64,000 nt of DNA, taken from Linum tenue (taxonomy: Eukaryota > Streptophyta > Magnoliopsida > Malpighiales > Linaceae). The notes beneath the pieces were generated by a model. That model did no database searches, was not told where the DNA came from, and worked only from the letters and a program-made list of their open reading frames with translations. Both the position numbers and the translations under genes were made by a program. The stretch covers positions 55,932,679 through 55,996,678 of the forward strand of contig CAMGYJ010000004.1 in assembly GCA_946122785.1 (NCBI GenBank), read 5' to 3'. Shown piece by piece: positions 57,839 to 64,000 of the stretch; position 1 is the first letter of the stretch; every line of letters begins with the position of its first letter.

Positions 57839-58245
57839 TGTTACGAGAATCAAGTCATCATAACTATTGGGCCTCGATCTGAGCTTGTGTATTTTATTAT
57901 TAATTGTCTTTATTATTGTTTTCATTGTTCATTTAAGATTTGGTTTATTGTTTAGGAGTTAATTATTATTTCCTTGTAGGTTGGGTTTCATAATCAAGAT
58001 AGGAAAATGGAGAGAGGGTCGCCGGCCTTGTAGGGTAAGATTAGGATTTTAGGGTTTTCTATGTATATAAATATGTACTTAACCTTTTATTTAATAATAT
58101 GAGAAGAATGGAATTCAATAGTAGTTTGCAGTTTACCCCTCTTTAATCTCAATTCTCTTTGTTTTAAGTCTATTTCTTACGTTTATCTAACGAATACGAC
58201 GACGTATGTTGCGTGAAGGTTCTCACCGGAGAAATACACGTAGCA
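57839..58245 (+). repeat. 5' LTR of the gypsy element
   Basis: 407 bp, TG...CA. Includes a TATA-like TATATAAATATG (about 58063). The first ~136 bp are repeated at 60087-60222. Confidence 0.85.
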
Positions 58246-58286
58246 ATTGGCATCAGAGCCTGGTTGCTAACGACGTGATATAGGAG

Positions 58287-60070
58287 ATGGCGCCTAAGAA
58301 AGCTATGCAAGCATCATCCGCTTCTGAACAACCCATGATCGACGAGGAAGCCTTCCAAGGCATCCTTCAAGCCCAACAAGCCGCGACTGGACGGCTCGAC
58401 AAGGTCAGTCAACGACAAAAAGGGTTCGAGGAGGGGATCTTGAAGGTAGAGAGTTCCTTGACACAACTCCAAGCATCCCTAGCACAGCAAACCCAGGTGG
58501 CTATCACGGAGAGCCACGCCGCAATGGCACAACAGCTCCAGGAGGCAGTGGCGCAGCAACATGCTGTCATGATCAAGATGATGCGCCAGCTGATCGCCAG
58601 CTCCGCCGAGGAGAAGGCGACTGTTCGACCGCGAAGGAGAAGCACAAAGGCGTGATGGCGGACGAGGAGATCAAAGCGAGGAAACTCATCGCGAAGCTGC
58701 TCGAGATCTACGACTCGAGGCGCGTGACAGTCGCAATAGCAACGGGTTGAACGAGAAGTCATCGACGACACAATCGGGCCGAAGTGGGGAGTTCTCGCGA
58801 CCGATGCGGGAACGACGCTGAGGAAGGAGAGCGGTGGACGCGGGGAATAGGCGGAGCCTCGAGTATCGTTTCCCCAGGCTTCATCAGCGGCGATACAAGC
58901 CTAGTAAGCTTTGGACAGGGTCTCTTCAGGGGAGGCGTGGTCGGGAGTGGGCCGGGAGTCTTGGCACTAGTGGGCTTGAGCCCAACAAGGATGGGGCTCA
59001 GGGCGATAGAGCATGTTGGGCCGGGACTTTGTCCACGATGGGCCCAACAACCCAGCGGGAAGGAGGATCAGTGGCATGGGCCCAACAAGACGGGGGCGCC
59101 AGGAGGGCTGGGTTGGCCAGGCGGGCAAAGTACCCCTGGCGGGCAGGGCGGATCGAGCGGACTAAGGGGGCTAGGGTGGCCAAACCGGCCAGGTGCGTCG
59201 GACTTGCCGAATGGGCCAGGAGGTGGAGGCGAGCTGAGAGACTAAGGAGCCGTGTCGGGCCAGTCTTGCAGGTATGGGTCGAGTCGATTTGACGACCAAA
59301 TTGATCTGCTTCGACAAAATCTGGCTCGATTGGAGTTTCCAAAATGTAACGGTGGAGAAGTTCTTCAAATTTCAGGAAACTCCAAAAGAACATAAGGTGC
59401 TCTTGGCATCTTATCACATGGAGGGTGATGTCAACCAATGGTGGAAATAGTTGGATCGAGCTTACACAACATCGGGGTTGACCATGACATGGCTCTGGTT
59501 TCGAGAGGAGTTATGTGCAAGGTTCGGGCCGTCAGATAACATCTCTTGCCATGAGGCGCTCGCCAAAATCAAGCAAACCAGTTCCTTGAGCGACTATTTA
59601 TTGACCTTTGAGAAATTGGGTTACCGGAGCTTTGGATGGACCGAAGAGGCGTTAGTGGGCTCGTTCATTGGTGGGCTCAAACCGGAAATCTCTGACGCAA
59701 TCCGCATATTCAATCCAGAGACTGTATGAGAGGCAATACGACTTGCCAAGGTCAAGAACGAGGAACTGGCGAAGCATAGGGAGTGTAGAGGAATCCACCA
59801 CGGGCACTAATTGAGGCCGCAAAAGAGCCACCACCACCACCACCTCTGCGAGTCGCACCTCCTCGCAACCCAAATGCTCGAACAATGTCTCCCGAGGAGG
59901 TAGCACGTCGTCGGGCTCAAGGAATTTGCTTCCATTGCAACGAACGTTTTACGATTGGCGTTGATGTGCCAATAAGAACGTGCTACTTATGATTGGAGCA
60001 TGCACCGATGAGAAGGAAGGTCAATTCATCCATGAAGATGACCAACCCTGAGGGCAAGGTTGCTGCGAAG
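58287..60070 (+). pseudogene. Gypsy gag, decayed
   Basis: An N-terminal frame (58287-58655, MAPKKAMQASSASEQPMID) is Gln-rich and coiled-coil-like (QTQVAITESHAAMAQQLQEA). After stops and frameshifts the Gag core appears: KVLLASYHMEGDVNQWW, then AYTTSGLTMTWLWFREELCA, NISCHEALAKIKQTSSLSDY, SFIGGLKPEISDAIRIF. A broken zinc-knuckle start (GICFHCNERF) follows. A GC-rich insertion-like stretch (about 58780-59250) codes for Gly/Trp/Pro-rich sequence unlike Gag. Non-functional. Confidence 0.8.
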
Positions 60071-60086
60071 GGGGGGGGGGGAGGAA

Positions 60087-60222
60087 TGTTACGAGAATCA
60101 AGTCATCGTAACTATTGGACATCGATCTGGGCTTGCGTATTTTATTATTTAGTATTTTATTTTTAATTTTCTTTATTATTGTTTTCATTGTAATGTAGGA
60201 TTTGCTTTATTGTTTAGGAGTT
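60087..60222 (+). repeat. 3' LTR of the gypsy element, truncated
   Basis: Begins TGTTACGAGAATCAAGTCAT right after a poly-G polypurine tract. Stops matching the 5' LTR at TGTTTAGGAGTT. Confidence 0.88.
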
Positions 60223-60680
60223 TGACTCGATGGCGTATTGAGCTAAAGTCGTGAGCTAGCTAGTTTTGAGCTATGAGCTGGCTCGACAATATGGCAATGA
60301 GTCACCTCAACTAACAACTTATGAGCAAATAGGTTATACCTTATCATTGACTTGTTAATACTTCATATGTTTGTTAGTTTATATATCTCACCACATATTA
60401 TGTTTAAAAAAGAAATTATGTATCATAGATAACTCAAATACTAATTACTATTATATTATATGATATGAACAATTGAAAATTATGAAGTAAATTATATGAA
60501 CCTTAGCTCAATCCGATATCATGAGCTAATTAATGAGTCGAGCTCGTGAGCTCATTAATGAGACAAAATTGAGTCAATCTCAAGTCAAACACAAATCAAA
60601 TTTTAATAAATAAACAGAGTTCAAACTCGACTCATTTATCAGCAAGTTGAGACTCAACAGCTGAGAGTATAGGTAGTGTA
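60223..60680. mobile_element. Degraded hAT-like sequence, GAGCTCG-rich
   Basis: GAGCTAAAGTCGTGAGCTAG, GTCGAGCTCGTGAGCTC and TCAAACTCGACTCATTT resemble the subterminal repeats of 17259-17860. No termini or duplication remain. It abuts the truncated gypsy LTR. Confidence 0.45.
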
Positions 60681-61339
60681 ACAAGAAAAGGTATATATTA
60701 GTCTCTCGTTTGTGAGCCTCTGGCGCTGACAGCGGGGCTAAGGTAAGGTTGCGGTGGTGATCCAAGGTGCAGTCAAAATAATCATAATAATGTTTGCGGA
60801 TTCAGATGCACATACATCATGTGCTTGCAGGTCAAACTTTCAGTAAATTATTATTTATATTACACTAGGGTTGGGTTGCTGCTACCCAAGTTTTGTCTGA
60901 TTGATAAATTTCACTGGAAAAGACATGAATTCACCTTGAGAAAGAAAGAAAGTGAGACAGGAAGAGAGACAGCAGAAAAAAAGTAGATTCCTCCAATTTT
61001 TTAACAGGCTCCCTTGTGACTTCTTAGTTCTTACATATCCACATTTTCTCTTTCATTTTTTATGAGTAATTACAATGATTCAATTAATTTGATGTATTTT
61101 TCATGACTCATGTGCATAGTAGATAGATTTGCTAATTGTCTTCAATCCAATTTACAACTTTAATGTTAGTATTTCCATAATTTGTTTCTTTCAGAACAAA
61201 GAAAAAAGGAAAAAATCGGCTCAAGATAGGATGCATAACTCATGGTTATGCACCCATCAATAACTAAATCTGAACCCTTCATTTAGAAAATTCAGATTTA
61301 AGGATGGAGAATTAAAGGCCATTTTTATTTTTCCTAACT
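60681..61339. other. Intergenic, nothing recognised
   Basis: AT-rich sequence without coding or repeat signals that I can support. Confidence 0.4.
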
Positions 61340-61740
61340 TTCTTAATCGGCTCATATCTTCTTCGTTTTAACTCGAATTTTGCACAGATGGAACGTGTTC
61401 GTTGTGCTCTACAAAATGAGATACATTTTCAATATTTTTTGAGAAAAAAAAGTTTCTTGCCTCTCGGTACCAACTGCATACCATATGATATCTTCTTCGC
61501 TTTTAATTCGTTTTTGAAAATGTTTGCACAGAAGGAACGAGTTCATCATGATCTATTAGATCTACAAATTTTTGGGTGAACAAATTAAAGGACCAAAAAA
61601 TACCATACAATACCACCCTGGTACGGGGTGGTATCTTGTGGTACACAATATTAAAAGTCGTAAATGACAGTTAATATGCTTCTACTATCATGTATTCAAT
61701 CATACTACAGTCTTGGTTTGTTCATACCACCATGGTACAC
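61340..61740. repeat. Dispersed repeat, copy in 61 kb region, internally duplicated
   Basis: The unit containing ATATCTTCTTCG..TTTAA and GGAACGWGTTC occurs twice in tandem here (about 61355 and 61490). It is followed by a GGTGGTAT/GGTGGTAC segment shared with 55360-55640. Confidence 0.55.
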
Positions 61741-62330
61741 TTTTCAAACCATATGTATGCTCTTATTTCAATACCAGTCAATACCATATGGCATAGACTG
61801 GTAAAAAATGACTCAATTTTTTTTTTGTTCGGAAAATATATCAAATTGGATATCATTTTGAAGAGCACAATTAATCTGATTAAACTGTGTAAAAAAATTC
61901 AACTTAAAACGAGTGAGAAATCGTCCGTCAAAGATTAAATGGGGGGAATTAAAGAGGGATGATGATGTCATGCTGACGTGGACGGGTTACTCACCATAAG
62001 ATTACTGACCTGATCCGTTCTCGGAAAAACCATATTATAATTGGATACTCATTCCTTTTAAGATATCATATATAATGAGTCTAATTTATCCAAACTAAAA
62101 AATTATACAAATTTATCCCAAATCTAATTTGACCTTAATACGCTGAGTTTGAAAAATACCCAAAAATTGAATTTTTTGCCATCCTAATTCATAGAGATCA
62201 TTCATAAAGTTTCAAAAATTACATTTAGCTAGTCAAGAAATTCTCCGGGAAAAAAAAATGATTTGAGTTTGCCCAACATCTTGGTTACTCCCTTTCCAAT
62301 AATAAGGGGTGATTTGACCGAGGTGAAATA

Positions 62331-62736
62331 ACTCGTTTGTTTGTAGGATTTTGATGAGGGATTTTGTTCTGAAATTCCTTATAGGTTGGATTAATGACCA
62401 AATCTTTGTTTAGTTGAGGTTGGCCTAAATCTGTAGGGCCCATAAATGTGGGTTTCTTCCCCTCAAAATCCGTGGACCCCACTAACTATGAATGACTAAA
62501 GTATCCTTAGAAAAAAAACTTTATAATGATAGGAAAAAGGTCAAGAAGGTAAACTCATAATTTAACCCATAAATTCAAGATAGTAAATTCCATTTTGAAA
62601 TTCAACAAGCAAACATGCAATTTTTAAAATCTAGCAAAATCCAACATAGCAAAATCCAACATAATCCTTCAATCCCAAAATCCAAGATTTTACCAAAATC
62701 CTTCATTTTTAAAATCCCACAAGCAAACGACCTCTT
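62331..62736. mobile_element. Harbinger-like MITE related to 50110-50961
   Basis: The left end CTCGTTTGTTTGTAGGATTT pairs with the right end, whose complement reads GAGGTCGTTTGCTTGTGGGA. Both this element and 50110-50961 contain ATCCGTGGACCCCAC. Flanks are TAA and TTA, so the duplication is unresolved. Confidence 0.6.
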
Positions 62737-63194
62737 AGTAAGATTTTTATGTTTGACTTATCCAAAAAAATATGGATATAGATATAACATAAATTATGAG
62801 TTTCTATGTAATTGCAGAAGTTAATTCGCGAAGTCAAACAACTCATTTTCAAAAGAACCATAATTATGTATACCGTGAGGATTGACTATGCCACTTAACC
62901 ACAACACTTTAGGATATTGTCAAACTGGTTTATATCGATGTGCCGGTGAAGCAAGTTGAATTATGTGATTGGTGGTACAAACAGTTTATGCCGGTCTCAA
63001 TATAATACACGAGAAAAGTGGGAAATCATGAACACCAAATAAAGTAAAAGTATTTAATATGAATTTTAATAATGTTCACAACAATTTATATAAAATATAG
63101 CATTAGTTTATGATATATAAGATTAATATGTATCACAAAATTCCTTGTAACTTATTAGTGTAAAATTGAAACTTGCGAACATGGAGTACTTTGT
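62737..63194. other. AT-rich intergenic DNA
   Basis: Nothing recognised. Confidence 0.4.
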
Positions 63195-64000
63195 TCTTTT
63201 TTTTAACCAAAGATAATCATATATATTGATAAGATTAGAAGTTACACCCTAGATCCAATCCAGGCACGAAAATCATACAATCGACACGAGGCCAGAGACA
63301 AAGAAAGGGTCTTCCTAGTCACTGAATGGGCTACCTTATTGCTATTCTGACCTACGAACCAAACACAAAAGCCACTATTCAAACCAGCAGACACATAATT
63401 TCATTGATAATAGCCCCTACACGACTATCTTATGCATCTTTGGCATTAAACTTGTCAATGAGTACCTTCGCATCACCTTCAAACCTCACTTGAGGGATGC
63501 CAAGGTCCTGACACCACTGGATAGCTTCACGAAGGGCAATAGTCTCTACCACCAAGGGATCAACCACACCCTCAAAGAACAATCATTTCGTTGCCACCAC
63601 ATTCCCTCCTCCATCCTTCACAATCAGCCCTCCCGCTGAATGAGAATTAGCACGCACCGCACCATCCCACATTCAAACAAGAGTTGACATCTCCTCCTCG
63701 TCCTGATGATGCTGTGAAGTAACGCGGCCTAAGACCAATCTATGCTCCGGTAAAAACACCCACTCATGTACCTGTTGATGATATTGGCGCATCAGTTGGG
63801 AAACCAAGAACTGCTTGCCCTCAAAAGTCGCCCAATTTCTTGATTTCCAAATACGTCAGAGGAGTGCTACCAAGGCCATAACTTGATCCGGCTGGGTCAT
63901 CCTAAGCAAACATTTCTTAAGGAACAAAGGGAATGTATGTCGTGGCAGATCTTGCCCCAGATGATCCAAACCCGAATGAGCCCAGAGAGCTGCAGCGACT
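63195..64000 (-). pseudogene. LINE ORF2 3' fragment with RNase H domain, runs off the window
   Basis: A T run at the left (about 63199) fits a minus-strand poly-A tail. The minus strand encodes, in pieces, LLWRIWKSRNWATFEGKQFL, WDGAVRANSHSAGGLIVKDG, VETIALREAIQWCQDLGIPQ, VRFEGDAKVLIDKFNAKDA and NSNKVAHSVTRKTL. This is the zf-RVT tail and RNase H-like domain of plant LINEs. In-frame stops and frameshifts show it is dead. The 5' part lies beyond 64000. Confidence 0.8.

Larger units (their letters stand above)
57839..60222 (+). mobile_element. Ty3/gypsy retrotransposon, gag only, 3' LTR truncated
   Basis: 5' LTR 57839-58245 (TGTTACGAGAATC...GTAGCA) is followed by a primer-binding site TTGGCATCAGAGCC (about 58248-58261) and a gag region. 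A G-rich polypurine tract (about 60070-60086) precedes a second LTR copy, 60087-60222. That copy matches only the first ~136 bp of the LTR before unrelated DNA begins. Pol is absent. Because the 3' end is cut off, no target duplication can be scored. Confidence 0.88.

Overview
This window is nuclear DNA from a flowering plant, most likely a eudicot. The evidence is five spliced plant genes with GT-AG introns, AT-rich intergenic DNA, and a dense, nested load of plant transposable elements (Copia, Ty3/gypsy, LINE, hAT, Mutator-like, PIF/Harbinger-like, Helitron). I could not name the species.

Five host genes can be modelled exon by exon from the sequence. (1) 1387-4926 (+) encodes a glycine-rich domain protein (GRDP, DUF1399 family). 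It has a Gly-Cys repeat tail and an apparent 1-nt deletion that breaks the frame near 3165. (2) 12744-14305 (+) encodes cytosolic ribosomal protein eS4 (RPS4), 263 aa, with site II and telo-box motifs upstream. (3) 25431-23307 (-) encodes a BET-type bromodomain factor of the GTE family, 618 aa. (4) 34887-34452 (-) encodes a 65-aa cysteine-rich CYSTM protein in three tiny exons. (5) 54972-51189 (-) encodes a secreted GH3 beta-xylosidase/arabinofuranosidase (BXL6-like), 798 aa. These are unrelated housekeeping, signalling or cell-wall genes and do not form a pathway.

The rest is transposon territory. 5526-7261 is a compact LTR element with a 5-bp target-site duplication (TSD) and an uncharacterised 340-aa reading frame. 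It sits beside a hAT element, and both interrupt one older coding remnant. 10600-12407 holds two terminal-inverted-repeat (TIR) elements. 15083-16628 is a Mutator-like element (MULE) with GC-rich cargo. 17259-19724 holds a hAT element, a 5'-truncated LINE with a 13-bp TSD, and a TIR element. 19786-22237 is a gag-protease-only Copia derivative. 25622-26511 and 35235-39710 are two MULEs with similar ends, each just upstream of a gene start (GTE and CYSTM); the second contains a LINE with a full-length ORF2. 27079-33858 is a graveyard of LINE, hAT and gypsy pieces. 40000-45567 holds LTR remnants, two hAT-like elements and a fourth MULE. 45637-48557 is a non-autonomous Helitron. 49025-50961 is an LTR of the same type as 5526-7261 with a Harbinger-like MITE inside it and a second MITE beside it. 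55360-64000 holds gypsy gag remnants (one carrying a 70-bp foldback), a pol-less gypsy element, hAT-like and Harbinger-like elements, dispersed repeats, and a LINE fragment running off the window.

I found no CRISPR array, operon or RNA gene. The best candidates for something undescribed are the compact LTR family with its intact orphan reading frame, the MULEs carrying GC-rich cargo at promoters, and the CYSTM microgene.
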